A stretch of 64,000 nucleotides of DNA from Podocnemis expansa (taxonomy: Eukaryota > Chordata > Testudines > Podocnemididae), in assembly GCA_007922195.1 (NCBI GenBank), contig ML682005.1, positions 27,639,183-27,703,182 on the forward strand. The letters run 5' to 3'. Each line of letters opens with the position of its first letter. Positions within the stretch are counted from its first letter, which is position 1. The notes below the pieces were generated by a model. That model saw only the letters and a program-made list of their open reading frames with translations. It was not told the DNA's origin and searched no databases. This document shows, in pieces, positions 33,668 to 45,211 of this stretch. Made by a program: the position numbers and the translations under genes.

Positions 33668-34004
33668 AACATATATGAATATTTTGTTCTTGCCTCAAAA
33701 AAAGCATCTGTAAACCAAGAACCTTTTAAAAAGTTCTGCAATGCTCCAAAAATAAAGTTTTCTTAGTAGATGATGCCGATACAGATTTTTGCCCTTATAC
33801 CTTCAGTGTTTTCTTGTATCTGAGTCCTGGATGACTATTTGAAATAACTTTTGCTGCCTCCCCACAGGTCAAAGGTGTTGTAATTCTTCTTATGTTACAC
33901 AACATCAGACAGTATTTCTAGGCTTGCCCTAGCAACAACTTCCTTAATACTAGGTTACCAGTGTATACCATTTGTAAGTAGATGACTACATAGGAATATT
34001 TGAT
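33668..34004. other. AT-rich sequence, nothing recognised
   Basis: No feature. Confidence 0.4.
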
Positions 34005-34110
34005 TTGCCATATTGGATCAGAGCTGTGGTTAATTTATTCTGGCATCTTTTCTCTAACAATTAGCTATACCAGATGCTTCAGAGGAAGATGTAAATCCTT
34101 ATATAAAAGC
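34005..34110 (-). mobile_element. CR1 (L3-like) 3' fragment
   Basis: GCCATATTGGATCAGAGC, and ACCAGATGCTTCAGAGGAAG further on, match the antisense CR1 3' text seen at 31710. Short and diverged. Confidence 0.55.
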
Positions 34111-36780
34111 ACATTTAGGCAGTGACATGCCCATGTGTGGATTTTTTTTTCCCTAAACCAAGGCAGTTGGATGTTGGTTTATGTCCTGAAATGGAGGTTT
34201 ATATCACTTATAGACATTTAATCTAGTTACTTATTCTGCATATATGAAAAACTTCTTTTTTGGACAAGTTTTCAAAAGTACTGAACACTCATATGTACAC
34301 TTCAAGTCAACAGGATATATCAGTGAACAAAGCATGCAAAAATCAAGCCCATAACTGGCTACTTCTTTTCTCAATCCCACTAAACTCAAAGTACTGGGAC
34401 AATGAATTCAAGATATTAATTTTGTGTTGTGCAGATAAGTTTTGCCTATTGTCAGTTTTTGATTTGCTGCATTTCAGTTTCATTGTTTGACCCTCGGCAT
34501 GAAAAAGGGTAAATAGAAGCACCTGCTGCCTCTCACTTTAGCATGATCACCCACAAAATCTTGTCAATTTGGTCTTGGATTACTAAATAATGTTACCCCT
34601 GTATTTGCACTATTCCCTACAGAACACTGCAAATGTAAAGATATCATTGTTTAGTTATCTAAGGCAGTTGTAAACTTTCTGAAGGTGACCACCAGAGACT
34701 GCACAGCAAAATGTTTGGGGTCCTGTTTTGAGTTATCTTTTCAGCAAGGATGTTTTTGAGAGAGCTAATCAATAGTAGACACTTTCACCTTGCACCTTCT
34801 AATAATTCAATTATGCACAAAACTATAGCCTGAACCATCAGGTTGAATTTTTTCCTTTTGTGTTTACTCATAAGAGCTCTCCTCCCTAAGTAGAGTTATC
34901 TTGCTCCCTAAATTTTAATTTATTAAGTGTTTCACCTGAAAGCAATCACCCTTGCAGTCAATTCCCAAAATAAAACATCTGCCTTTTCAATTCAGACAGC
35001 CTATAAATGAAGAAATACACTAGGGAAAAAGAATTATGTACTCTTTTAGAAGGTAGAGGCGTTTTGCTGAGACATTCTTATATCAGTCAACCTGTTTTGC
35101 ATTCTGAATAAGCTTATTTTGAGCTGGGATAGGGACCAGACAATTAGCATACATTTCCCTAGCTCAGTTGCTAAGTTTCTTATGCTTCACATCTTCATTA
35201 TTAATCCTTCTTCTTATACTAATTGACCTTTACATGGGCTACTTGAGACCTATAAACCCTTCAACCGATAGCATTTCTGGCCTTCAAATTTTCCTGAAGC
35301 ATATACTTACATGACAGTTGGGGTTTTAGTGCAGTATAAAAGCGCACATCTTACAAGGATGAACTCCTAATAAATTATCCCTTTTGAGGCCTTAAGCTTC
35401 TGTCTTGCATTTGAATGGCCTCTAAAACGAGAATGTTTAAGGTAGTAGGGATAAACAAGGTAAATCCCATCAGAGCAAACTAATGCAGGGAATAAGATTT
35501 GACGTTAATGTTCACAATATAAGATGCAGAGACAATTTACTTTTCCCTCTGCTATGAATATTGATAAGTCTTTTCTGGGGGGGAGGGGGGAGGCATACGT
35601 TAGGCAGAGGGCTACAGTCATGCCTAGTTTAGTGGACTTGGTCCAGAAATGAATTTTGGCCCATAGTTTTTCTTTCCTTTTATCAAGGTTTGACTGAGAG
35701 CAAACTTAACAAACAGTATGAACACAGAAGTACATATCTGAAGAATCATTGGGTTGTAGATTGAGAAGGCAAACAGATCAATTCCTAGGAGTTTACAGAG
35801 TTCATACCAGAACCAGCAAGAGAATTGTGGGCTCTAATGTGAGACTTTTCTGATTGGCACTGCATGGAGCTGAAAAAAAACATGTTTTAGGAAAAGGCAG
35901 GGTGTTTCATAAGTGGTGGGAAGAGAGCAAGAAGAAATAAAATGTACCATCTCCATGAAACCATCAAGGGCTATGAAGTTAATAGTGCAATTGGAAGTGA
36001 GGTAGCTCTATAATGAAATTAAATGAGATCAGGGACCAGGACTAGGGTGGGGTGGACAGAAGCTGCAACATGGGCACTTGCTGTGACAGAACAACTCACA
36101 GCAGCTGATGTAGTTTTTCAAATCAGTCGCCATCTAGGGACACCAAAAACTTTGCATTATCAAGTCCTTAGTCTTATGGTGGCCCAAATGGCCAACAACA
36201 TGCATCTCATGACACACATTTGTAAAGCTTCAAATCTGGGCTGAACTTCTGGAATTTAAAGGCACTTCTCACAATATAGTAGGCCACCATGCAATGGAAA
36301 CATGAGCTGAATGGGGTATTGGAAGTCCACCAAGGTCCCACAAATTTTGGCCCCTTGTGGGTCTTTGGGGAACAGAAGCTAAAGAGACATTAAATCTTAG
36401 ACTGTGATTTAACAAATAAAACCACGTAGTTATAGCCCAATATTTCAGAGGCTCAAATCCAGAGCAGTGTGTTCATCTTGTACTAAAAAAAATCTGCTAT
36501 TTTCATGACCCAGGGGGATAGATAACGATGAAGTCAAACCTTGGAGAGAAAAGTAACCAACCTATTTGATGGCAATTAAGTTTATGGCTTGTTTGAAGAT
36601 ATTCTAAGTTCTTATGACTGGTGAAATCCTGGACTGGGAACTGAAAATCTTCCAAAAAAGTCTCCATTCTTCAAATGGTCTTTTAATTGTGAATACCAAC
36701 ATGTTCCAGATATCATAGCTCTTCTCAGCAAGGTTAGTAATACATACAAGGATGGAATTGGTTACAAAAGCCTACATTTG
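34111..36780. other. AT-rich sequence, nothing recognised
   Basis: A G-rich stretch lies at 35576-35591. No supported gene or named repeat. The last 250 bp may be decayed continuation of the Gypsy pol. Confidence 0.35.
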
Positions 36781-36789
36781 AGAAAAAAT

Positions 36790-37560
36790 GGCCCTATTGC
36801 CATGCTTTTGCAGCATTAGCATGCACAAGAGTGGGAGATGAAATTAAGGCTTTCTTTAGCTGACTGAAGGCAGACTGTACCTCCACCAATTGGAAATGAA
36901 ACCGTTTTTGGAGGAGCATGGTCATCAGTGTTAAAGGAGAAAACTTTAATAAAGCACTAATAAAAATTGGCAAATCCAAGAAACTACTGAATCCTTTACA
37001 GCAAATCCTCTGGGATGCTTTCATGCAGTGATGGCAGACATTTTCTTTGGGTCCGTTTTTAGGTCATCAGGGGAAATGGTATGACCAAGGAACCTGATAG
37101 GGTCCTTATTGAATTTGCATGTCTGGTTTTCAATACAAGTGATTCTGGCAGAATCTGTCAAAGACAAGATGAATATGTTACTCATGTAGCTTCTGATTTT
37201 TGGAGAATACAAGAATATCATCCCAACAAATAACTACAAATTTTTCCAGCATGTTCTGGAAAATATCATTCACAAAATACTGAAATGTAGTTGGAAAATT
37301 AAATAAGTCAAATGTTCCAACTAAATACTCAAAATTGTTATATCAAGCTTTCAATGACATTTTCTATTAAATTTCTCTGATACGAACTGGATGGTAGCCT
37401 ACATGAAGATTCAGTTTAGAAAAGCCCTGGCTAAGTAAAGTCTTTCAAAAAGTTTACTCTGAGTGCCAAAGGGTATTGATTGTGAACTGGTAATCTATTT
37501 AGAGCTTGGCTATCAATAGATGAATGATGGAAACAGTCTTTTTTGTTGAAAGAAAGAGAG
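36790..37560 (-). pseudogene. Ty3/Gypsy reverse transcriptase remains
   Basis: Minus-strand pieces in several frames match Ty3/Gypsy pol in order. VHNQYPLALRV near 37470 is the start of the RT core and HVGYHPVRI-like text near 37400 is the region of the first catalytic Asp. QYFVNDIFQNMLEKFVV near 37260 is followed by a CWDDILVFS-like block near 37210, where YxDD is expected. DPIRFLGHTISPDDLKTDP at about 37040-37110 is the conserved connection. VQSAFSQLKKALISSPTLVHA at 36810-36880 is the start of RNase H. Many stops and frameshifts, and no long terminal repeats found. A dead, old copy. Confidence 0.75.
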
Positions 37561-37849
37561 AGAAAGAAAGAAAGATTAGCACTCTGTGCTTGAGAGGTAG
37601 AAGATGAACAAAACTTCTATAAATTCTCAAAAAGGTTTTCCTAGAGTGCTGGAGTTTTCATTCTGAAAGGGAATAAATACTGATGAAAGGAATGTCATCA
37701 TAGGCCTGTTGATTGATAGGGCAATTATAACTGCAACGAGGTTAGAAGACATCTGTCCTCTTTTTGTCAAAGACTTCAGTCTAGCCTACATATTCCTGCA
37801 GAGTTCTCAAAGTGGATGAGGAGGTGATGAAGAGGGTAGAAGATATGTT

Positions 37850-38240
37850 CAAAATCCCATTTTTAGCTGTAGCACTGGAAGGTGATGCTGGTCTGACAAG
37901 TGACATTGGGAGGTATGACTAGTGGCAAAATCTTGACATAAAGAGCACCATGCCTGATCCCCACTAGATGCACAGGTAGTGGATAACCAGCCAAAAATAA
38001 TGGGGAAGTGAGAAGCATGCATCACACCAAACTGCAGAACCTCCTAGTGGCTCTGCAGCATGGTCACAGTCAGCAGTGTGATTTGGTGAGTAACTGAGCT
38101 GGGGGGCAGGGGGCAACAAATGGATTTCACTAAATTGGGGATGCTCTTATGCTGAGTACAAATTTTATGGATCTCAGCAAAATTATGAAGTTGGCAGAGA
38201 CCTGAGTCTATCAGTTCCCTCATGACAGGATGTCATAGCC
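37850..38240 (-). pseudogene. Ty3/Gypsy protease-region remains
   Basis: Upstream of the RT on the minus strand, SSVTHQITLLTVTML, EVLQFGVMHASHFPIIFGW and related pieces match the segment after the aspartic protease of vertebrate Gypsy elements (HxxxLQFxVIxxPxFPxILG pattern). This fits the order protease, then RT. The protease active-site triplet itself was not located. Confidence 0.6.
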
Positions 38241-38399
38241 AAAGAGAGAGTTGGAGAGCTCTATCTCACTGACTGAGATGATCAGGGTACCAGTTGACAA
38301 AAGAGGCTTTCCTGAGTGGTGCAGGGCATGAGTCTTACTGGGACATCATTGGAAGTAATGACCAGGTTTACTCACAATATAAGTATGTTTTAAGGTTCA

Positions 38400-38690
38400 T
38401 TGCATGGAAGGAGGATGGGAAGGAGAGGGTCTAGGACTGGTTCAGTAGAGGAAGAAGGTTCAGGAGTGGACTAGCTGGGGAGGGGGGACCAACAGGGCAA
38501 GGAAAAGGGAAGGTGCCTGAGAGCCTGTGGGGTTGGAGAAGGGAAAGAGGAGCCCATGCTGCTCTGAATGTGGTAGGGGAAAGGGTTGGGGAGCCCATGC
38601 AGCCACATTGCCTGCAGGAGATGTCCTGCCCTCCAGTGTGGCCCCTTGCATTGAATGAGTTTGACATCTCTGACTTAGACAGTCTTTGAA
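38400..38690. repeat. GC-rich hAT-like fragment
   Basis: A purine-rich block ending GAGTTTGACATCTCTGAC at about 38660-38677, which resembles a hAT right end (GAGTTTGACACCCCTG type). The left end was not identified. It separates the Gypsy remains from the third DIRS copy. Confidence 0.4.
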
Positions 38691-38759
38691 GAGAATGCTT
38701 CCACTTTTATCTGCTCTGCAATAGAAGTGAAGAGTTTTTGAGCGTGCCCAAAGGATTTC

Positions 38760-39600
38760 ATCCTCTGCAAGTAGAAAGCTAGGACTTGACAGACATCCAG
38801 AGAAAGGCATTGCTCATCTTTTCTGATGATGGTAAGTTTTGCGTAGAAACAGGTAGGTGTATGGTCTGATATATGTGAAAAACTTTGGGATGAACTTGGA
38901 GTATTAACCTTAAAGGAAGTTTATCCTTATGGAAAATTGTGTAGGGAAAGTCTGCCATAAGGCCCCAAGCTTATCTACTCTCCTGGTCAAGGGATTCACA
39001 GACAGAAAGACTACCTTCATAGACAGATGAAAAGGGCAGGTGGTTAACTGTTTGAATGGGGGACAAGACAAGATTAAGGACTCAAGAAGGCATCATTTTT
39101 TAATACCAAAGGAAAGGTTCTTGATTGGAAGAAGGCCAAACAGTTCTCAAGCAGGGGTTGGAAAGAGTTAATCAGTGCCAAATTCTCAGCAGTGAGCTGA
39201 GAGGCAGACCCAATTTCTTCATGGAGAGGAGGTAGTCCAAGATGGTAGGAACATATGAATCTTCTAGAAGTATGAGACAATACTGACACCAGAGATTCCT
39301 TTGATTTAGCCACAAAACATTTTCCCAGAGATTTTCCTGTTTTTTACTGAGGATGGTTTGGGTCTCCTCTGAACAGGACCTTTCAAAGCCCATCATCCAT
39401 CCAAACACCAAGCTGTTAGATGAAGGAATGCTGGGCAATAATGACTGGTCTTGCCTGTGTCCTGAATCAGCAGGTTCTGAAATGGCTGGATTCATATACA
39501 TGTATGTGCTGAAACCTGAACAATGCAGGTGAACTAGAATTACCTCAGTGAGCAGGATGCCACCGTAATTATTAACACTCCAACTGTGCTGCGAAGGCAC
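38760..39600 (-). pseudogene. DIRS 3 tyrosine recombinase (fragmented)
   Basis: Minus-strand frames read TILDYLLSMKKLGLPLSSLL (about 39185-39250), matching the VLNYLxHLKxxxLxxSSxKV segment of element 1. Then come LALINSFQPLLENCLAFF and, nearer the C-terminus, DVCQVLAFYLQRMKSFGHAQ at about 38745-38810, like the region before HxxR. The HxxR and Tyr motifs were not found, so the catalytic end is lost. Several frameshifts. Confidence 0.65.
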
Positions 39601-39619
39601 AGGCTCTGTAACTCCAAGG

Positions 39620-40106
39620 TTACCTCCTGTCTAGGATCCTCTTGTTCATGGGAACTCTGAAGAGATACAAGGAAGGAAGTTTTATGATTGGGAGAGAGAG
39701 AAATTCTATAATGTAGCTGGTAAAAAAAATCTCTATGATCCATCTGTCTAATTTGAGATGATGCAGTACTGGAAAGAAACAGAATTCATGGCCACTTAGA
39801 AAGAAAGGAGACTGGTTGGGTGCTCTTGAAGTTCCTGTCAAAATTGTCTCTTGTCTGGAGGCTGAGATGGGATAGGTTTTCTGCTGTGCTGCACCGTCTG
39901 GCATATTCTGGGAGACTCATATGCTTTCTGATGGCAAAAGGTCTGTAGAGAATGGGGATGTTCCTATACAGGAGGTTTGGACTACTTTCTCTGAGGTGGC
40001 TGGGGTACACCCATGTATCAGAGGTTTTCAACAGAGTCTTTAGGGATATGCAACAACTCATCATTTTTTTGCTAAAAAAGATTATTGTCCTTGAAGGGGA
40101 AGTCAT
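39620..40106 (-). pseudogene. DIRS 3 Gag-like remains
   Basis: Minus-strand reading includes IFFSKKMMSCCISLKTLLK and YARRCSTAENLSHLSLQTRD, Ser/Arg-rich sequence resembling the C-terminal half of DIRS Gag. Support comes mainly from its position next to the recombinase. Tentative. Confidence 0.4.
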
Positions 40107-41159
40107 CTATGGTAGCTTGAACTTCAGTGGGAAACACAGAGGACTGAAGTCAAGAGAAGCATCTCATGACAACCAAGGTTTGACACAGAGCAGGAAGCTA
40201 TGTGTTTAGCATCAAAACCGGCTTGAAAAGATGACCTAGCTACCAGCTTACATCTGTCACTCAGTTTGTGCTCTGAATTTCTGTGGATGTTTGTGGGTGA
40301 ATTTAGACAACGGTAAGGTAACGTAAGGAAATTGAATAAATCTATATTTGGAAATCAGTTCCTGATATTTCACAATATAAAACTTGAGTGGTTGTACTAG
40401 ATACCTCCAGCCGACATGAGTGTGGGAGGAGGAGTTAGACAACCCAAGATCGAACTGGATCATCCTCTCTAGTAGAAGATTTCAAAGCTGGAATTCATGG
40501 GATTGCCAGGTTTGAGATGGAAAAGAATGACAAATATTGTACTTGGAAAGAATGTGGAATCCTACATGCAATATAAGCATGGCTAACTAGGGTTGCTTTC
40601 TGGGAACCCCTGTAACCAGGCCAGCCAGCAACAGAAGCTGAGGGTTTTAGGCAAAATAAGAACCCCAAATGGTGAGTGTGTTTGTATGGGGGAGCTTATG
40701 GAGAGGGAGTTCAAAAAACTATTAACTAGTGATTACTAAAACCTAACCATCTGAAAGATAAACTAGTTACAAAAAGGTCAGGGTTTCAAAAGAAAACACT
40801 ACGGAGCAGAGTGGGGACTGAGGAGTTCCATCTCAGACCATGAGCAGTAGAAAGGAACTGGAGGGGTGACCGGTTTGTGCTTCCCTTTATGCCCCAAGTT
40901 CAAAACATAAGGAGGCAAAGACTGAGGGCAGGGACCAACATACACAATTAAAGTTTTCTAGTCCCAGGCACATAGATCTCATGTGAACCCACAGTACGTT
41001 ATTCATGGTGACTTCAGCTTGAAGAGCCATTGTTATTGGCTGAAGAAATTGGTTTTGTGGTATATGCCCACCTGATTCTAATTGCACACAAGTTAATTCA
41101 GTGGTCATAATTCTCTTTGCATCTGATGAAATTAAATTCAGTGGTCATAGTTCTCATGC

Positions 41160-41400
41160 ATCTGACATCTTGCAACTCATGAAGTGGGTTGCAAAGCTTA
41201 TGCTGGAAGAAATTTGTTAGTCTTTAAGGAAGTGGTCTGCAACCTTTTGCTAGCCGATGGTATGAAGCTCATATGTTCCAATGGCAAGTGCCCTTCAGAA
41301 GTAGATTCTGATCTACTGCTTGGGAACCACTGCTTTAAACTGCTACAGCATTCTTGTTTTTTGCTGCATACAGATTAACATGGCTACCCCCTGGAAATAA
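41160..41400 (-). mobile_element. Foldback-family element split by a small hAT
   Basis: AAGTGGGTTGCAAAGCTTATGC, TTTGTTAGTCTTTAAGG, and after the insertion CTACAGCATTCTTG and ACAGATTAACATGGCTACCC, are the right arm of the foldback family. Confidence 0.75.
41230..41332. mobile_element. 103-bp hAT-like MITE nested in the foldback element
   Basis: Ends AAGTGGTCTGCAACC and GGGAACCACTG; flanks CTTTAAGG (41222-41229) and CTTTAAAC (41333-41340) match at 6 of 8. Removing the insert restores the usual foldback text TCTTTAAG-G-TGCTACAG, which supports the boundaries. Confidence 0.8.
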
Positions 41401-41904
41401 TTCTCCTATCACTTATGCAGATAGAAATCAAGAATAACTGAAATCAATAAGAATTACACCAGTGTAAACAGAAATGCAATAAGAGAAGAATAAGTTTCCT
41501 GTCTTTCCCCATTCTGGTTAGAAAGAAGTTCACACTTAATAGCCTGTTGATGATTGTGGATAGATTGTGCATATACAGAAAAGGTTTCTACTATTCTTGT
41601 ATGTGTTTGAAAAATCATGAGACTCAGAAGTACTCAAATTCACCTGATGCATTCTGACCAATACACAAATACATAAGTTTCTCTTTACAAATTTATGAGT
41701 TCTACTAGGTTAAACTGGAATTATTGAAGCTTTCACTGATCAGTATTTTTGAGTGAGACTGTGTCTGCTTCTCTACAAGTGTGCAAGGGTGAGAAGATGA
41801 TGATGCAAGGAGTTTTGAGTTTTGAGGCATTTGTAGATTGATGTGTCTTGTACAGAGACCAGCCACCACTGCCTTGGTGGCCCTGGAATGTTCTGGTTCA
41901 TTTC

Positions 41905-42430
41905 CTCAGTTTATGAGATGGTACATGCATGAGAAGTAGAAAGATTATTTCACACTAATGAGACTACTCCTAGAATACTGGTCCTGTTCTAGAGTCAACA
42001 CTTCCAGAAGCCCATGTTGATAAATTGGAGAGGTTCAGAGAAAAGCCATAAGAATGATTAAAGGGTTTGAAAGCTTGTCTTATAATGATAGACTTCAGGA
42101 GCTCAGTCTATTAGTTTAATGAAGAGAAGTTTATGGGTGACCTGATCACAGTCATAAAGTGCCTACATGGGGGGAAATATTTCATATTGAGTTCTTGAAC
42201 CTAGCAGACAGAAGTATAACATGATCCAATGACTGGAAGTTGAAACCAGACAAATTCAGACTGGAAATAAGGGATAAATTTTTAGCAGGGAGGGTAATTA
42301 ACCATTGGAACAATTTACTATGGGTTATGGTAGATTCTTCATCACTGGCAATTTATAAATCAAGGTTGTGTGTTTTTGGGGGACATTGCATGGCCTGTGT
42401 TATACAGATCAGTCTATATGACCACAGTGG
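41905..42430 (+). mobile_element. Old CR1 LINE 3' fragment
   Basis: The forward reading has AGAGACTACTCC..., GAGAGGTTCAGAG, ATTAAAGGGTTTGAAAGC and the peptide FRLEIRDKFLAGRVINHWNN (42250-42310), the conserved end of CR1 ORF2. Stops present; the ATTCTATGA tail is decayed (ATCAGTCTATATGACC). Confidence 0.75.
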
Positions 42431-42980
42431 TTCCTTGTGGCCTTGTAATTTATCAACAAAAGCTTACCCTGTGCTGATGCTTCCACATAAAGGGATCATA
42501 TAGTGTACAACAATTGAGTAGTATCTCTTTCAACAACTATAAGGCTTCTATTGGTGCCCATTGTGTTCCATGTTCTAGCACCAGCCAGAACTGTAATATG
42601 TAGCATATAGACAGCTACACCTTGCATCTCTATCTAGATTTAGTAAACATGACTATATGGAAGCCAGCTGTGCCTGTGAGATTCTTTTATGTTGCTGTTG
42701 TTATGTAAAGAGCAAAAGACACAAGAAGTGTTATAATTCTTTGAAACTGAAGCATCAAGAGACAAGACCTGCTTTAATCTCTGAAAATATTTCCCCATTT
42801 TTTGCTTTCCTTTTCAATTAAATTTTCATGGGTGGCCCTCTCCTTAGCATAAAGATTCTGTACCATTACAAATTAAAAGCCTCTACAGCCTTAATTATAG
42901 TAACTTTATCATTAGAGCACATCCTACCCTCTAACATAACATTATAGGCTTAAACTAATTTCCCTTATTTTTTTTTTCAG
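42431..42980. other. AT-rich sequence before the candidate exon
   Basis: Ends in a pyrimidine tract, TTATTTTTTTTTTCAG, directly before 42981. Nothing else recognised. Confidence 0.4.
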
Positions 42981-43039
42981 TATCTGATGTTCACTGGAGC
43001 ATTCCCTACACAAACTCTGAAGAACAGATGGATAACAGT
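42981..43039 (+). CDS. Candidate internal exon (59 bp), unproven
   Basis: A strong 3' splice-like site (a run of ten T then CAG at 42980) is followed by 59 bp without stop in the frame reading SDVHWSIPYTNSEEQMDNS, and then by GTGAGT at 43040, a consensus 5' splice site. The order and spacing are what a small internal exon would show. I do not recognise the peptide, and no neighbouring exon was found, so the host gene is unknown. The chance of a random match is appreciable in 64 kb. Another frame of the same segment is also open. Confidence 0.25.
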
Positions 43040-45203
43040 GTGAGTACAGTTGGTTGTATGGGTACGAAATATGGCACCAAATAAAATTCTCCTTATGTCA
43101 GCTTCTTTTGTTTTATTATGTATTATTTGTATGGCAGTAGTGCCTAGGAGCCCCAGTCATGGATCAGGACCCTATTGTGCTAGACATAGTACAAACAGAA
43201 TTAAATGATAGTACCTGCCCCAGAAAGGACCTTTCTTTTGTTTCATGCTTTTTTTGTTTAGTTTCTAAGAACCATTGGTCCTGCAATTTTTTAAATGAAT
43301 TTTATGATGTACTTAACATATGAATTGCCATATCAGTTCAGACACATAGTCCATCCAGTCCTCTATTCTGCCTCCCATAGTAGCTGGTACCAGCTGGCTC
43401 AGACCATGGTTCAAAGATGGCTTGCAATAGGTAGTTATTGAATAACTTACCTACAGAGAATAATTTGTCCTCTAGATCCCACTTTAAGATTGGTTTACAT
43501 CCCTTCCAAATATATCAACTCACACACTCTCTGCTTATGCAAAACACCAAGGTTGACCTCAAATACCATGTATTCAACCCTTTTGTTGTCATAATCCACA
43601 TCTATTTTCAAAGTATCCTATTGTTACAATCACATATCTGTGGTATTGAATTTTCAAATTCAGCCCCCCCTAAATATTTTAGTTTCTCCTGTTTCTCTCT
43701 GCATACTTTGGAGATAATTGTTTGCATTTGCAATATGTGCAAGCACATCTGCCTCAGAGTGAGTTGCTGTGTTCACTACTCAATGAAGCAATGAAGCATT
43801 TGAAATGCAGGAACATCTCGCACATGCTATTGCAAGTTAATGATTCTTCATGCTCTGAATGTTGCATCTCTTGCATCTTGTGTCTATTAATCTTAAATTG
43901 ACATATTGCATGGCTGTGTTTTCTTACTATTTAAAAAAGAAAGCAAAACCCAAGCCATCCGATTTTGCTTGAACGGATGCTTTCTTGCTAAAAGAAATAA
44001 GGCTGTTTATGTCATGAGATTAGTCTTTCCTTATTCTCACCATTAACAAAGGGCATTTAATTGAAAGCTAGTTATGGTAAATCAACCTTCATAGATATAA
44101 TGCAAAATGATACAAATGTCCAGGGTCTCTTCTTTCCCCATCCCCTCTTTCTATCTGCCTTTGTGTCTGTTTGGGAAGCACTGGGTTTAGCAGACTGAAC
44201 AATTGAGCAGATGTGAGTGAAGTCCATAATAAATTAAGTGTGCAGGAGGCATGGAGCAAATCTACAATGGCATGCTAGCCAATTCAAGACCCAATTAACA
44301 GGGAATTTGCAATCTGGTCAGAATAAGCATTCAAATAAAATAGCCACCCTATAGTGTTTTGTAAAGTAAAACTAAAGTGTTGCAAAATATTATAAGGAAA
44401 AGACATTTTAATCCTAAATTTAAACAGTGGGAGTTTTTTTCTTTAAATAATAGCACACAGACAACACTTCAGCTAAAAAAATCATCTTGCGTATATTGTT
44501 AATTGATATATGTCATCTAAATGTACTCCCATTCGATCAATTAGGTTTATTTTACTATATAGGGAGTTCACTAAAGTTAACTTTACTGCTTACTATTTGT
44601 GCAAAACACAAGATCCAGGTAGGTTTAATAAGAAAAAGTAGGTAGTAAGATATTTTGTAAAGACACGCAGTTCTTCAATAACTTGTATAAAACACCCACT
44701 AGAGTTCTACTATGGAATTTTCTTAAGCAATTGCCAGATTTTCTTTTTCAGACTTTAAATTCAAATTAAACAGAGCTCTTTGCATGAAATATCATCTTTG
44801 CAAAAGCTGCCACCAGCTTTGAGCGAAGGTTGCTACCACTCAAAAAGAAAGAGTGAATGAACCTCACTACAAAGGAACCATCATGTAATTATTTACTTAG
44901 AACCAATATATAACAAAATCAAGCCTCTATCAGAAACGTGTAACATGCTGCAATTCACCAACACTATTTACTCTCCTCAGAAGGAAAATTAAAACAAAAT
45001 ACAAGAGTGTTTACAGAAGATTTCATTTGGACACATTTTATATTAAGTGTAATCCCTAAAAAAGGTATTAATATTTGATCAGGATTTTAGAAAGCAAACC
45101 TGTTACCTCTATCAAAGTAGCATGATGGTTTCTCAGAAATAAGATGCATGAACTATTCTCCAGGTTACGAGCTGCAATTCATTATACAGGAATATTGATG
45201 ATG
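43040..45203. other. Mostly AT-rich, with two old repeat fragments
   Basis: 43115-43225 (GGAGCCCCAGTCATGGATCA ... GTACAAACAGAAT) is a dispersed reptile repeat, likely an ancient SINE/LINE tail. 43312-43425 (GCCATATCAGTTCAGACACA onward) is CR1/L3 antisense. Nothing is recognised in 43430-45200. Confidence 0.45.
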
Positions 45204-45211
45204 GGCTATTT

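Larger units (their letters stand above)
38690..41070 (-). mobile_element. DIRS-type retrotransposon, element 3 (truncated, RT deleted)
   Basis: The minus strand shows, from right to left, a possible terminal repeat with leader (GAAAGGAACTGGAGGGGTGA near 40850, comparable to the GGAACTGAGGAGG block of elements 1 and 2), Gag-like sequence (39620-40106) and then tyrosine recombinase sequence (about 38760-39600). No RT or RNase H lies between them. The left terminal repeat and internal complementary region were not found, so the 3' end is probably missing. Confidence 0.65.
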
